Shown here: positions 9,011 through 18,265 of the stretch, piece after piece
Layout of the letters: every line of letters begins with the position of its first letter
Numbering within the stretch: the first letter of the stretch is position 1
Source of the DNA: Vreelandella lionensis
GTDB lineage: Bacteria > Pseudomonadota > Gammaproteobacteria > Pseudomonadales > Halomonadaceae
DNA length: 64,000 bases
Assembly: GCF_002087295.1 (NCBI RefSeq)
Contig: NZ_MWVI01000086.1
Span: forward strand, 1 to 64,000
Direction of reading: 5' to 3'
Program-made: the position numbers and the translations under genes
Notes under the pieces: generated by a model
What the model was told of the DNA's origin: nothing
The model's database searches: none
The model's input: the letters and a program-made list of their open reading frames with translations, nothing else

Positions 9011-11952
9011 ATGGCTATTACTGCACAGCAAAAAGCGAACCTGTTAGGTGTTACATCTTTCATGTTCAACTTCGCACCGGATCAGGCTTCTTACGCCCGT
9101 TTCGAAGCGCGCATCGAAGCTAACCCGAGCTTCTACGCTCTGGGTACTGACCTGGCCCGTACCGAAGCGTACACCAGCCAGTTTGCTGAAGGCGCAACCC
9201 GCGCTGAAAAAATCGACCTGATTCTGGGCCGTCTGGGCCTGACTGAAGGCGAAGGCTACGAGCGCGGCGTTGATTTCATCAACCAGCGTTTGGATGCAGA
9301 AATTCCTGAAGGCCAAGTGCTGATGGAAATCGGCGAGAAGCTTCTGCAAGAAACTCCGCCTGCTGGCCTGGAAGGCGCTGCTGCCATCCTGCAAAACAAA
9401 ATTGCTGCTAGCGAAGCTTACCTGGAAAGCGGTATCGCTGGTTACAGCAGCGACACTCTGCCGGAACTGCTGGCAAACATCACTGCTGACGCTGCTTCTG
9501 TTGAAGAAGCCCAAGCAGCTATCGACGCGGTAGCAAACGAAGGCGAAGCCTTCAGTCTCACTGCAGGTCCTGCAGCTGATACTGTTTCTGGTACAGCAAA
9601 TAACGACACCATCAACGGCGCTTCCGGCACGTTGAATAGTAATGATGTCATCGTCGATGGTACTTCCACCGATAACGACACTCTTAACGCTACCGTGACC
9701 GTGAATAATCTTACGCCTACGATCTCTGGCGTTGAGAACCTAAACATCGCTGGTCAGTTCACCGTGACAGGTCTGGACTTTGCCAACGTAAATGCTGCTT
9801 CCAAAGCAACATTTAGCGGTGGTGTTGCGACCACCACAGCGACCCTCACAAATGTGGACGCCTGGCTCTGTGAAATCGATTGTTGCAGGCTCGAATGTTC
9901 AAACATTGAACATTAGCGCAAATGCAACAGGTACTGGCGGTACCGTCAATGTGGATAATGGCGCTGCCACCACCACGACTTTCGTTGCCGCTGCCGGTGC
10001 AGATGATGCGTTCAATGTAACCCTCAATGGTAATACCGCGATTACTGGCGGTGCTGCTGTCGAAGCGCTTACCTTGTCAGCTGCAGACACCTCTGCGGTA
10101 AGCCTGGATGCTATTGGCAACACCCTGACCGCTGCAGGGAGCGGTAACCTGACACTGACGACAGCAAACCTCACCGGTGAAACCGTTGTTAACGAAAATA
10201 CGGGTACTTTCACCGTCGTTAATACTGGTGCCGGTGCAGTTGACGCCAGCAAGGTCAATGCTGATCTGATCAAAACTACCGGCGCTTTGGGTGCTAACAA
10301 CTTCACTGTGGCAAATGGTGCAAACCTTGAAGTTGCAGTTAACTTGGGTAACGCAGCATCTACCATCGCTTCTGCAGCATCAACGGCAACCACGAATGTC
10401 GTGAACACTAAGTTCACCACTGCCGCGACTCAGGCCGGTGTTGTATTCAGCAATATCAAAACAGCCAACATCGAAGCTGCTGCGCCTGCAGCGACGGGTA
10501 CGGACCTGACATTTAGCGTGCTAGATAATGGCACCAATAATCTGGTCATGACTGGTGCAAATGATGTTGTAGTAACTGCCGGTACAGCAAAAAGTATGGA
10601 TGCTTCTGCCCTGACAGGTAAGTTTAACTATACTCAGGCTACTGATGCTGAAACCACAGTTAAAGCAGGCAATGCTGCAAATACTGTTACGTTTGCGGGT
10701 ACTACCAACAAGAGCACCTACGAAGGTGGCAACGGTGGTAATACCGTTAATTTGGTTAATACGACCGGTGTAGCAAATGTCACAACCGGTACTGGCACTG
10801 ATATCGTCAATCTGACAGGTATTCTGGCAGGTACAGGTACTTTGAACGCCACGCTTGGTGATGGTGCCAACACCGTGACAGCTAACGCTGCCACCACCGG
10901 TACTATCAATGTCATCACAGGCGCTGGCAAAGATAATGTATCCGCTAATGGTCTGACGTCGGGCACATTGGTTGTTCAGTCTGGCGGCGAAGCGGATAAT
11001 GTCTCAGCTACCGCATTGACGACTGGCGTTCTTTCACTTGACCTGGGTGATGGTAACGACACGTTGACCACTACTGCTGCGGGTGGTGCTGCCACAATCG
11101 TTTATAACGGTGGTGCTGGTACCGATAGCCTCATCGCTTCAGCGGGTGCTGACTTCTCAGGTGCACAGTTCAGCTTTCAAATGTCGAGACGATTGGACTT
11201 GCTGCGGCGGGTACAATGACATTTAAAGCCTCTGTCCTGAGCGGCGAGTCTTACAACATCCAAGGCACGGCCACTGACAATACAGATGTATTGGCGGTGA
11301 CTGCTTCTGCTGCGACTGAAGGTCAGACAATCGATCTGTCCGGTCTTAAGATGGATAGCAGCCTGACGAAGGCAATGCAGGACACTACCATTACTGGCAG
11401 TGGTTATGCTGACACCATCACCGGTACAAACGTTGCTGACTCATTACCACGGGTGCTGGTAGTGACACCATCAAGTTTGCCGCCTCAGCAGCGCTTAATG
11501 GTACTGACACCATCACAGACTTTACCGAAGGTGCCGGTGGGGATGTATTCAACTTCGCTTCCTTCCTGCCCGGTGGAGCTGTCGAGGTGAATGGCGGTGC
11601 AGGTGGTGCGATTGTACCATTTGCTGATACTGCAACTGCAGACTTCAATATCACCAATAAAGTGGTATTCTTGGCTGATACAGCTGGTTCTGGCAGCATT
11701 GCTACTGTCGACACGGCTGCTGAAATTGCAGCACTGATCGACGGTGCCGGTGACGCATTCAGCATTACTGCTGGTGGTAAGGGCATCGTGATGGCTGGTG
11801 AGAACACAGGCGCATCAAATGGCTTTGCATACTTTGTCAACGACGCAAACAGCGATGGTGATGTTTCAGACACAGGTGAAGTCACCCAAGTTGGTATTGT
11901 TGGCACCTTGGATCTGGATGCGCTCACTACAGCCAACTTCGCTATTGCGTGA
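9011..11952 (+). pseudogene. S-layer protein, the copy with promoter and N-terminal domain; three frameshifts
   Basis: The corrected length is about 980 aa. The start is ATG 9011 with AAGGAG 10 nt upstream. Residues 1-182 form an Ala/Glu-rich helical constant domain (AITAQQKANLLGV), found only once in the window. It is presumably the cell-surface anchor. From residue 183 (SLTAGPAADTV) a Thr/Ala/Asn/Gly-rich, Lys/Arg/Cys-poor repetitive region follows, with GTANNDTI-type repeats typical of type I-secreted S-layer and RTX-like proteins. The end (DLDALTTANFAIA) resembles a C-terminal secretion signal. The reading frame breaks three times: an extra C in CC at 9861-9862, a missing base near 11178, and a missing base near 11443. 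Corrected frames join smoothly (DAGSVKSIVAGSN; SNVETIGLAAAG; ADSITTGAGSDT). The followers are sapC and DUF6447 genes. Sequencing error is plausible. Confidence 0.8.
9557..9566 (+). other. Candidate att core 1 (attL) inside the S-layer coding sequence
   Basis: CTCACTGCAG codes for Leu-Thr-Ala within GEAFSLTAGP, at the join between the constant N-terminal domain and the variable region. The same ten bases open both silent S-layer cassettes in the same codon phase. The left flank (TTCAGT) differs from that of the other two cores, as expected for a host-side attL arm. Confidence 0.65.
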
Positions 11953-11970
11953 AGTTAGTTAGAGTGAATG

Positions 11971-11985
11971 CCTATCCTCGATAGG
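11971..11985 (+). repeat. Conserved hairpin after S-layer gene
   Basis: CCTATC and GATAGG pair around a 3-nt loop. The same hairpin, with a one-base different loop, follows the third S-layer cassette at 45262-45276, each time about 15 bp before the terminator. Confidence 0.5.
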
Positions 11986-11999
11986 TAAAAGCATAATAA

Positions 12000-12024
12000 C
12001 CCCCGGCCTCGGCTGGGGGTTTTT
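12000..12024 (+). terminator. Rho-independent terminator between S-layer gene and sapC
   Basis: A GC-rich stem made of CCCCCGGCC and GGCTGGGGG, followed by TTTTT. An almost identical terminator lies at 45291-45316. It sits before sapC, so sapC either depends on read-through, giving a high S-layer to SapC ratio, or has its own promoter. Confidence 0.85.
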
Positions 12025-12044
12025 ATTCAGTATCAGGAGCTTTT

Positions 12045-12825
12045 ATGCCCCAATGGATCGCGCTGTCGCGCACTCAACACGCCGATCATTTCTATTTGCC
12101 TCGGCAAGGCTATACCTTTGCTGATCGGCAAGTCATAGCCCCCATCCTGCTCGCGGAATTGCCCAAGTTGTTACCGCACTACGCCCTGGGTTTTATCAAG
12201 CAGGAAGCGGGCTATCAGGCGGTGGCCTTTCTGAGCCTGGATGGTCAGACCAACCTCTACCTGCATAGCGATGGCCGCTGGCTGTGTAACTATGTGCCTG
12301 CCTCACTACGCGGTTACCCCTTTACCCTCGCCAATACCGAAGATGGACAGAAGGCGCTCTGCCTGGATCAAGCGCATCTGAGTGAAGAGCAGGGCGAGCC
12401 GCTGTTTGATGAAGAGGGCAACCTGGCAGCAACTGTTCAGCGAACCCTGGAGTTTCTCAATCAGTGCGAGCAGAACCGTGAGCCAGCAGTCGATGGATGC
12501 CCTGGCGGAAGCGGACGTCATCGAGCAGTGGCCACTCAAGATCGAAAGGGGAGAAGGGCAGGAACCCATCAGTGTGAACGGCCTGTATCGGGTAAGTGAG
12601 AAAGCCTTAAACGCACTGGAAGCCGATGCCTACACCAAGCTGCGCGGCGGCCCGATGGCCCTGGCCCATGCCCAGTTGCTATCCATGAGCCAGCTCATCC
12701 AGCTTTCCGAGCGCGCGAAGTTCCATGCCGAACACGGCGCTACCCAGGAAGTACCGGAAAACCTCGACAGCGTGCTGGACGGCATGGACGATGACGACGA
12801 CCTCAGTTTTGATTTCGATAGCTAA
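12045..12825 (+). pseudogene. sapC: SapC family protein 1, frameshifted
   Basis: SapC (PF07277-type) protein of about 259 aa after correction. It begins MPQWIALSRTQHADHFYL and contains LGFIKQEAGYQAVAFLSLDG and YVPASLRGYPFTLA. SapC proteins accompany S-layer genes in Campylobacter fetus and many other proteobacteria, but their biochemical role is not established. The frame breaks at 12483-12484, where one extra C in CC shifts it. After correction it runs NREQQSMDALAEADVIEQW to an acidic end, LSFDFDS. A GGAG Shine-Dalgarno precedes ATG 12045. It forms a unit with the DUF6447 gene and micro-lipoprotein downstream. The closest relative in the window is the truncated SapC at 45394, which carries the same kind of N-terminus. 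Confidence 0.8.
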
Positions 12826-12859
12826 TAGATTCTTTAACCCCAGCAAGGAGCCAACCCCC

Positions 12860-13072
12860 ATGGCAGATGAACAGACCCAAATCCTCACCATCGACGGTAC
12901 GGAATATAACGTGGCCGATCTTTCCGAGAACGCCCAGAACCAGGTGGTCAACCTGCGCGTGACCGATGCGGAAATTGAAAAGCTCAAGCAGCAGCTGGCG
13001 ATTTACCAAACGGCACGTACCGCTTATGCACGGGCGTTGAGTGCGGAGTTCCCCAAGAAGGAAACTCACTAA
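12860..13072 (+). CDS. DUF6447 family small protein 1
   Basis: A 70-aa protein beginning at ATG 12860 with AAGGAG 9 nt upstream. The core is ITIDGTEY-like (TIDGTEYNVADLSE) followed by a helical segment (TDAEIEKLKQQLAIYQTART). I recognise this as the DUF6447 family, whose function is unknown. The Leu/Gln helix looks able to form a coiled coil. It always follows sapC in this window (also 29465), and related C-terminal segments occur in the larger proteins at 47141 and 47716. That points to a conserved S-layer-linked role such as a cytoplasmic chaperone or adaptor, which is inferred. Confidence 0.75.
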   Translation: MADEQTQILTIDGTEYNVADLSENAQNQVVNLRVTDAEIEKLKQQLAIYQTARTAYARALSAEFPKKETH

Positions 13073-13073
13073 A

Positions 13074-13154
13074 GTGGGTAAGATAACGTTATTACTCGTC
13101 ACCGCCGTGCTGTTAACCGGCTGTGGCGGGGTACCGTTCGTGCCGATTATTTGA
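13074..13154 (+). CDS. Micro-lipoprotein 1 (26 aa)
   Basis: A GTG start at 13074, one base after the DUF6447 stop, with AAGAAGGA about 11 nt upstream inside the preceding gene. The product is a lipoprotein signal peptide with lipobox LTGC followed by only nine residues, GGVPFVPII. After processing it would be a ~10-residue lipidated peptide. Related ORFs at 14738 (GGVPFYRLF) and 29677 (VPFVPVI) share position and sequence, which argues that it is real. The function is unknown. Confidence 0.65.
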   Translation: MGKITLLLVTAVLLTGCGGVPFVPII

Positions 13155-13167
13155 TAAGCGCTTCAAT

Positions 13168-13187
13168 GCCGCCTCGGGCGGCGTTTT
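13168..13187 (+). terminator. Terminator after SapC1/DUF6447/lipoprotein unit
   Basis: GCCGCC and GGCGGC pair around TCG and are followed by GTTTTATG. It lies 14 bp after the micro-lipoprotein stop and closes that unit. Confidence 0.6.
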
Positions 13188-13252
13188 ATGCCGTTTTGTG
13201 GAATAATTGGTTTGCTTAATCTCTGATTGTTTGTATTCAAAATTGTAAGTAA

Positions 13253-13540
13253 TTGATAGGAATGTATTCGAGGGCAGTTTATTTTTCAACGTGTGATATT
13301 ACGGGTAAAAGGTTCCTTCTCAATGAAGGGGCCTTGGCGGTTAATAGAGAGAGCGGGGAATGGTATTTTTGTTCACCAGGAGTGGAAGATCAGGTGCAAT
13401 ATAAATCAGAATTTCCATGTGATTACAAGATTTCAGATCAGGTCGAAATGCTTCATTTTTTAGCATATTTAGCGCATAAGGATTGGTTTGAACCGACTAA
13501 ATTTTTCACTAAAATTCGCCAGCTTATGCCGATCAATTAG
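13253..13540 (+). CDS. Hypothetical protein, AT-rich
   Basis: Up to 95 aa. A TTG at 13253 or ATG at 13262 could start it, and no clear Shine-Dalgarno decides between them. The sequence (SRAVYFSTCDITGKRFLLNE, then WFEPTKFFTKIRQLMP) matches nothing I know. Its GC is visibly lower than that of its neighbours, suggesting separate acquisition. It has no equivalent in element 2. Confidence 0.45.
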   Translation: MIGMYSRAVYFSTCDITGKRFLLNEGALAVNRESGEWYFCSPGVEDQVQYKSEFPCDYKISDQVEMLHFLAYLAHKDWFEPTKFFTKIRQLMPIN

Positions 13541-13672
13541 CCTGTGGAATACCTGTGGAATAGATGTTTTGCTTCATGCCGTCTCGTGCGGCGTTCTATG
13601 TCGCCGTCTGCATTGATTTTTCTACGGCATAAAAGCGGCCCTGTAGCCGCTATAAGCTGCTAAAATCCTTTC

Positions 13673-13984
13673 ATGACTGCTTACCCCGAATCCCAAGGCC
13701 CTGATGAGGCGCCTATTCCACCTGCCACCCGCACGGCCCTGTTGGCCGAGCTGGAGGGCTTTGAGCATTTGCTATTTGAGCCCATGACCCAGGCCGACCT
13801 CAACGGCCTCTACGCCCTGTATGATGCCTGGGTAGCCCGGCTAGGTGATTCTCCTGAAGCGATCGCCCTATGCGATGCCCTAGACGACTTTATCGAGGCA
13901 GGGATTGATGATGGCGACATGGAACGGGCCTATCTTGATCTGGTAGCGTCCGTGCAAACCGGCAGCGACGCTACGCCAAGTTAG
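13673..13984 (+). CDS. Conserved small acidic protein 1
   Basis: A 103-aa acidic protein (LLAELEGFEHLLFEP, SPEAIALCDALDDFIEAG). A close paralogue with the same core is at 31119-31433 in the matching place of element 2, so it is a conserved element gene. No domain is recognised. It is predicted all-helical and cytoplasmic. There is no signal peptide. Start is ATG at 13673. Confidence 0.65.
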   Translation: MTAYPESQGPDEAPIPPATRTALLAELEGFEHLLFEPMTQADLNGLYALYDAWVARLGDSPEAIALCDALDDFIEAGIDDGDMERAYLDLVASVQTGSDATPS

Positions 13985-14230
13985 GCTTATTGAATACCAG
14001 CTGTAGGGTGCAAAAACTCTACTTTGAGCAATATCCACCCATGTTGATGTTTGCGCACTGCTGAGCTTTTGAGCACCACGTTAATCTCAATAACGGTTTT
14101 TATGGATGAAAGTGGGTGAGGGTGGGGTAAAAGTATCCGTAACCGTTGCGGAATTTGACTTTTAGGCACAGGGCATTCTCGGCTGTGGTAACCGATACCC
14201 GATGTAGCAAGGATTGAGAGGCGTTGAATA

Positions 14231-14539
14231 CTAGGCGCCTTGTCGGTAGCTGTGATGCAAGCCACCCAGCCATGCGATCGACTCTATCGGACAGTCGCCT
14301 TGTTCAAAGCTCCCTTCATTACAGGCATCGATCTGCTCGGGTGCTTCGCCGCCATTGGCCCGGTGAGGGCGTGCCGTGTTGTAGAACTGCTTAAATTCCC
14401 GCAGTAGTCGATTCAAGTGCCGCTCGTTAATGGGAATGACCGCGTTCAGTAGTTCGTTGGTTAGGGTGCGATTGAATCGCTCAACAATGCCATTTTGCTG
14501 AATACACTTAATGGCAGTGCGTATCACTTCAACGCCCAT
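14231..14539 (-). pseudogene. Transposase (integrase core, rve-type) remnant
   Basis: The C-terminal part of a DDE-type integrase/transposase: NGIVERFNRTLTNELL is the conserved region carrying the catalytic Glu, followed by FYNTARPHRANGGEAPE. In-frame sequence continues a few codons upstream (to about 14560) and then changes to SapC-like sequence on the other strand. The first two catalytic Asp residues are absent. It is a truncated insertion sequence and marks a past rearrangement. Confidence 0.75.
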
Positions 14540-14569
14540 GGCAGGTAAGGTCTGCCTGATGACGGGCAG

Positions 14570-14713
14570 GAAGATACGGTGAACCTCTCAATTTCGCAGA
14601 CCCACCTGCTGGTCCGGTTGGCGAGACTGAACCCTGGAAACGTGGCAGCACCTGCAAACCTGGATGCGGTGTTTGGCGATGACGAGGAGTTCAGTTTTGA
14701 TTTCGATAGTTAA
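14570..14713 (+). pseudogene. sapC: 3' remnant of an extra sapC gene
   Basis: An open frame ending NLDAVFGDDEEFSFDFDS and stop matches the C-terminal ends of SapC1 (LSFDFDS) and SapC2 (LEFDFS). The upstream part (ISQTHLLVRLARLNP) resembles the AHAQLLSMSQLIQL region. The 5' part is missing at the transposase remnant. It implies that a further S-layer/sapC unit once lay here. Confidence 0.65.
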
Positions 14714-14737
14714 AAGACGCGTAATGATGAAAGGCAA

Positions 14738-14830
14738 ATGGCAGGCTTGGCCGTCATGCTCACGCTGAGTGGCTGCGGCGGCGTGCCTTTCTACCGCTTA
14801 TTTAAAGGGCATTCGTTCATCCAAAAATAA
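14738..14830 (+). CDS. Micro-lipoprotein 2 (30 aa)
   Basis: ATG 14738, 30 aa, lipobox LSGC followed by GGVPFYRLFKGHSF. It follows the sapC remnant in the same arrangement as the other two copies, but the DUF6447 gene is missing. Two upstream ATGs (14724, 14727) are in another frame, so the start of this copy may be damaged. Confidence 0.5.
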   Translation: MAGLAVMLTLSGCGGVPFYRLFKGHSFIQK

Positions 14831-14899
14831 ACTTGCTCTGTCGGTAACCGGTGGGGCATTTTATCGGTTAGATAAGCCACTAGTGGCCGGGATATCAGA

Positions 14900-15361
14900 G
14901 TGAGCATGATTTCGGAATTGACACGCCAGCAGCTAACGCTCCAGCAGCGTCTTGAAGATAGAAAGTTTGCTGCTAATGGGATTGATTATGTTCCGGCTCT
15001 CTCGCAATTAGAAGCAATGATTGTAAGTCAGCAACTCGATCCTCGCGACGATTGGCGGCTAGGGACGCGTGAGTTAGAAAAAGACACTTATCGAAACGCG
15101 CAACAAGCCATTCGAGATCACTGGCTATCCGCTTACCATCAAGTAGCTTATTTCCAGTATTTATTGCACGAGGGGCAATCAAAAAGACGGCAGATCGATC
15201 ATCCTAAAAAGCAGATTCTTCATGATAATCAAATGCTTATGAGCTTGTCAGAAACATTGGCTTGGGGGCATTACCATTGGGCGTTTGCCGAAGATTTTTT
15301 TGGTATCAGTACACGCATTTATGCCCAGCGCGCGCGAAGTGGTGGGCGAGTCAAAAGCTGA
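14900..15361 (+). CDS. Hypothetical protein, 153 aa
   Basis: Begins with GTG 14900 (ATG 14906 is the alternative). It is a helical, Gln/Leu-rich N-terminus (ELTRQQLTLQQRLEDRKF) followed by a region rich in His and aromatic residues (LAWGHYHWAFAEDFF). I do not recognise the family. It overlaps the next gene by about 41 bp, and the two are probably co-translated. It has no equivalent in element 2. Confidence 0.5.
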   Translation: MSMISELTRQQLTLQQRLEDRKFAANGIDYVPALSQLEAMIVSQQLDPRDDWRLGTRELEKDTYRNAQQAIRDHWLSAYHQVAYFQYLLHEGQSKRRQIDHPKKQILHDNQMLMSLSETLAWGHYHWAFAEDFFGISTRIYAQRARSGGRVKS

Positions 15362-15632
15362 TAAACATGACGAAAGCCAAGCCATTCTACGCTGCCTCAT
15401 CAACCTACAACTTGAGCATCACCCGCCGAGTGATAAGGGCTGGCCAGACATGCACGATACGTCCGAGCTACTGGCTGTCAAGGTGGAGCGGTTAGCGAAG
15501 GAGCAGCACTTTCCGATTCAGCAGCGCGGAGAGGATCTTGTCGGGGAGATTTTCAATTTGCTTATTGAAAATAAAGGGGTCAACAAAGTGTATGAAGCGT
15601 TTCGTATACCAGTGGGTGGCAGACGTCGGTGA
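15321..15632 (+). CDS. Hypothetical protein, 103 aa
   Basis: ATG 15321 is chosen. An earlier start would extend further into the previous gene. The sequence (PSAREVVGESKADKHDESQ, then VKVERLAKEQHFPIQQRG) is charged and soluble, with no domain I recognise. It overlaps the previous gene in another frame and probably forms a two-gene unit with it. Confidence 0.45.
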   Translation: MPSAREVVGESKADKHDESQAILRCLINLQLEHHPPSDKGWPDMHDTSELLAVKVERLAKEQHFPIQQRGEDLVGEIFNLLIENKGVNKVYEAFRIPVGGRRR

Positions 15633-15685
15633 CGCGCTGTCTACGACACATCTGTTTATCATACCGCCTTGAGAGATCCTTATTC

Positions 15686-15711
15686 GCTCCCATGCATGTA
15701 GGCATGGGAGC
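15686..15711. repeat. 10-bp inverted repeat between convergent genes
   Basis: GCTCCCATGC and GCATGGGAGC are perfect arms around a 6-nt loop. It lies between the end of the hypothetical gene at 15632 and the end of the DUF3987 gene at 15732. It could be a bidirectional terminator, although neither side has a T-run, or a structural site of the element such as a replication origin hairpin. Confidence 0.5.
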
Positions 15712-15731
15712 AAAGTTAGACGGTGCGAAGC

Positions 15732-17231
15732 TTAATAGATAGTGGGTTGGGTGGGCAAGTTAGCTTGATGTGTGGGCTGCGGAACGATGGGTAGCCAGGT
15801 CATTACGTCCAGCGTTGCCGTCGTCCCATCCATAAATTGCACGACTTGCCCATTCACCTGAAGTTCCTCAATAGCAGCGAGTAGTCGGTCGCGGTTACGC
15901 AAGACGTTGGGGCCGCGCTGGCGTACCTAGGTGGGTCTTAAAAAGCGAATTCCTCGGTTGCGGTGATCCTGAAACCAGTTGTTGAGTAGTTGAGCATCTC
16001 GACATATCTGAGGTACAGGCTGAAATACCGAGTGGAAATTGACGGACGACCAGTTGCATAAATCAATCGCTTGCAGCAGCGTTTCTGGCCGGATGAGGCC
16101 TTCTTCTCCCTCGAACAAGTGTAGGCTGCCAGCCGGCCGTGCAGCGATTTCTGCAAGCTTAGACGCATGATCCTGACTGTGCTCAAAGCGTCCACCAGGC
16201 TGCATCTCAGCCTCAATTTCATTGTAGTACTGCACCCACATTCGAATTGCTTCCTGGTCAAATTCGAGCACGGTGGGATTCGTTTCCGGTGCAAACAGTA
16301 ATAGGCGGTTTTCTCGTGCCAGTGTTTCCAAGCGTGCCCCGCCTTCCTGCCATGCTTCCCACTTGGGGCTGGGCGCTTCTGGGTTTAAAAACCGCTGTCC
16401 GCTTAGGGAGGCTGGCTGACTCACTAATAGCCTCGCATAAAGGCCCGCCTCTCGGGCCTCATCGCCACGTTTGTCAAGGTGGGTTTGCACCACACCGGGC
16501 TGGGTCATGGCCAATACCCCCAGGCTAACATGATCTAGCTCTAAAGCGGGTTGGTTCGCACGGTCAACGGTGATACGATCACCACTGATAAGGGCGTTCA
16601 GTTTGCCAAAGGCCTTGAACATGGCGCTATCAAACAGCGTTTTACCTTCCGCTGTAATTAAACTGGCACTTGGCAGTTCATGGGCGAGATGAGCGAACAA
16701 GGAGGCATCGGTGGCATCCTCGAAAGCGAGGCTGAACCGCCTTGGGTGATCGGGTTTTACGTTCTCGTGTGCTTTGAGGGCAGTGCTGTCTATTTCCACA
16801 GGCGTTCCCTTACCGCGCTGGCGTTTAAAAGCACGCAGCAGCCCGTCACGTTCCGCTTCCCATTGAGCAATCTCCGCTGCATGCTCTTCCAGTCGCTTGC
16901 GATACACTTGGCGTTCCTCCCACTCGACTTTCAACAAAGGCTCCATTAATTGTTTAAGCAGCGTGGATTTGCGGCCGCCAGAAGTCACAATAATTAAAAT
17001 CGCTAAGCTAAGCGGTCTAAGCTGATGGGTCGGCAGTTTGACCCGGTAGCGTCCCTGGCAGGTCGTGCTGATCACTCCCAGTAACGCGTAAAGCACCATA
17101 TCGGTGGGCACCTGTAGGTGATGGCTCAACTCCATCACCGTTTTGGTAAAGCGCGTATCGGTGAATTCAGTCAAGTGAAGTTGACCAGGTGGTAGCAGTA
17201 ACTGGCCGTAAGGGGTCATGGGGTAGCTCAT
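15732..17231 (-). pseudogene. DUF3987 family protein interrupted by in-frame TAG
   Basis: A 434-aa frame ends at a TAG (15927-15929), but the same frame continues for 64 more codons (VRQRGPNVLRNRDRLLAAIE) to a TAA at 15732-15734. This is typical DUF3987 C-terminal sequence. The N-terminal part has a P-loop-like site (VTSGGRKSTLLKQL, residues ~83-96), then a long charged helix and YARLLVSQP. DUF3987 proteins are primase/helicase-associated ATPase-like proteins of plasmids, phages and islands, so replication or maintenance of the element is likely. It is present only in element 1. The stop may be a sequencing error or a true nonsense mutation. Confidence 0.7.
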
Positions 17232-17569
17232 GAGGCATCTCCTGTGGTTAGTAAATAGTCGAGTATCAACTCGACGTCACCACCATAAAAAATACCGATA
17301 ACGGGTAATACGGCGCTGCTTTTATCAAAGAGTGATAAATAAGCAGAGCTATTGACAGTTGTTCGCTTTCATGGTTTGTGAGTCAGTGTTGCAGAGGGCA
17401 TTCTATGCGGTACACGTGATATTGTTGCTACGCCTAGCAGGAAAAGCAGTGCCCTCACGGTATCGGTGAGGTATGACTGCTCAAACGGGGTAAATGACAC
17501 GCTGTAAATTGGTAACCCTTTGTTAGACATTGGTGGCGTAAGGTCGGCGTAAGCAGCGGGAACGTCCTC
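17232..17569. other. Intergenic, no gene seen
   Basis: 338 bp between two minus-strand element genes. A short inverted repeat (CCTCAC/GTGAGG) occurs near 17450-17475. The only ORF here overlaps the next gene in another frame and is not convincing. It probably carries the promoter of the DUF3987 gene. Confidence 0.4.
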
Positions 17570-18265
17570 TCATAATCGACTGCTGCCGAACGAATGGCCG
17601 TAAGGTATTTTGCTATACGCTTTACATAAATAGCTGGCTGCATAGAAGACCGATGCTAACGTCTCGTCATCGCCAAGACGGAGGCAGTATTCCACTGGCG
17701 TTGGTGTGTTGGGATGCAGGCAAACCTGCACACGACCTCCCATGTTCTCTAAGGGCCATTCAATGGCTCGCGCCCAAGAGCGCACCACCCGATGCGTGAG
17801 ATTGTTGCGATAGTAGCCACCCCCCGGTGAAGGTGAGTAATTCCCTACTGTAAAAATCGCCTCGTAATTAAGCAGCAGCATTAAATGATAATGATGGGTC
17901 TCTCTGCTTTCGTGTTCTCGCGCCCACAAGAAGCGTAGGCAAGGCCGATACTTTCCCGCGGTTGCCGCTAACTCGCGCTTTAAATAGCGCCAGAAGTTAA
18001 GCAGCAAAACATTGTGATGATCCAGGGTCGCCGCCGGATACCCCTCGGGAAAGCGCAGATCCATGCGGCAAACGAAGGTTCGTCGTTGGCAGGCCATGAC
18101 TTGCTGAAGGATATGCAGCGAACGCTCCAAGTACTGCTCAATTAACGGGCCATTAACATGCTGATAAACAGGCATACCTGTGAAAGTGCCACTGTAATGG
18201 CATTTCCAGTGTGGGTTATGGGGGTGACGTTTGGGGTGTTGCGCAAAGCGATGGTAAGAGGACAT
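17570..18265 (-). CDS. Inovirus Gp2 / YagK-YfjJ-like replication protein
   Basis: A 231-aa protein of the YagK/YfjJ C-terminal (inovirus Gp2-like) type. Conserved features are FVCRMDLRFP (residues ~64-73), a His-hydrophobic-His motif in THHYHLML (residues 123-130), and YLCKAYSKIPYG near the end. The H-x-H strand resembles the metal-binding HUH motif of rolling-circle nucleases. Relatives lie next to integrases in satellite-like islands. The likely role is initiating replication of the excised element (inferred). Element 2 carries two related genes at 31548 and 33578. Confidence 0.65.
   Translation of the reverse strand: MSSYHRFAQHPKRHPHNPHWKCHYSGTFTGMPVYQHVNGPLIEQYLERSLHILQQVMACQRRTFVCRMDLRFPEGYPAATLDHHNVLLLNFWRYLKRELAATAGKYRPCLRFLWAREHESRETHHYHLMLLLNYEAIFTVGNYSPSPGGGYYRNNLTHRVVRSWARAIEWPLENMGGRVQVCLHPNTPTPVEYCLRLGDDETLASVFYAASYLCKAYSKIPYGHSFGSSRL

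Noticed and set aside
9899-10420. Long minus-strand ORFs opposite the S-layer genes (also 43248-44621, 26657-27088, 56334-58792)
   Set aside because: Their Val/Ser/Pro-rich sequences are what the reverse complement of Thr/Asp/Asn/Gly-rich coding gives. They have no ribosome sites and no domains.
3274-15929. Amber codon recoded as an amino acid in this organism
   Set aside because: TAG ends several intact genes in the window (25922, 52878, 60834), so it is an ordinary stop here.
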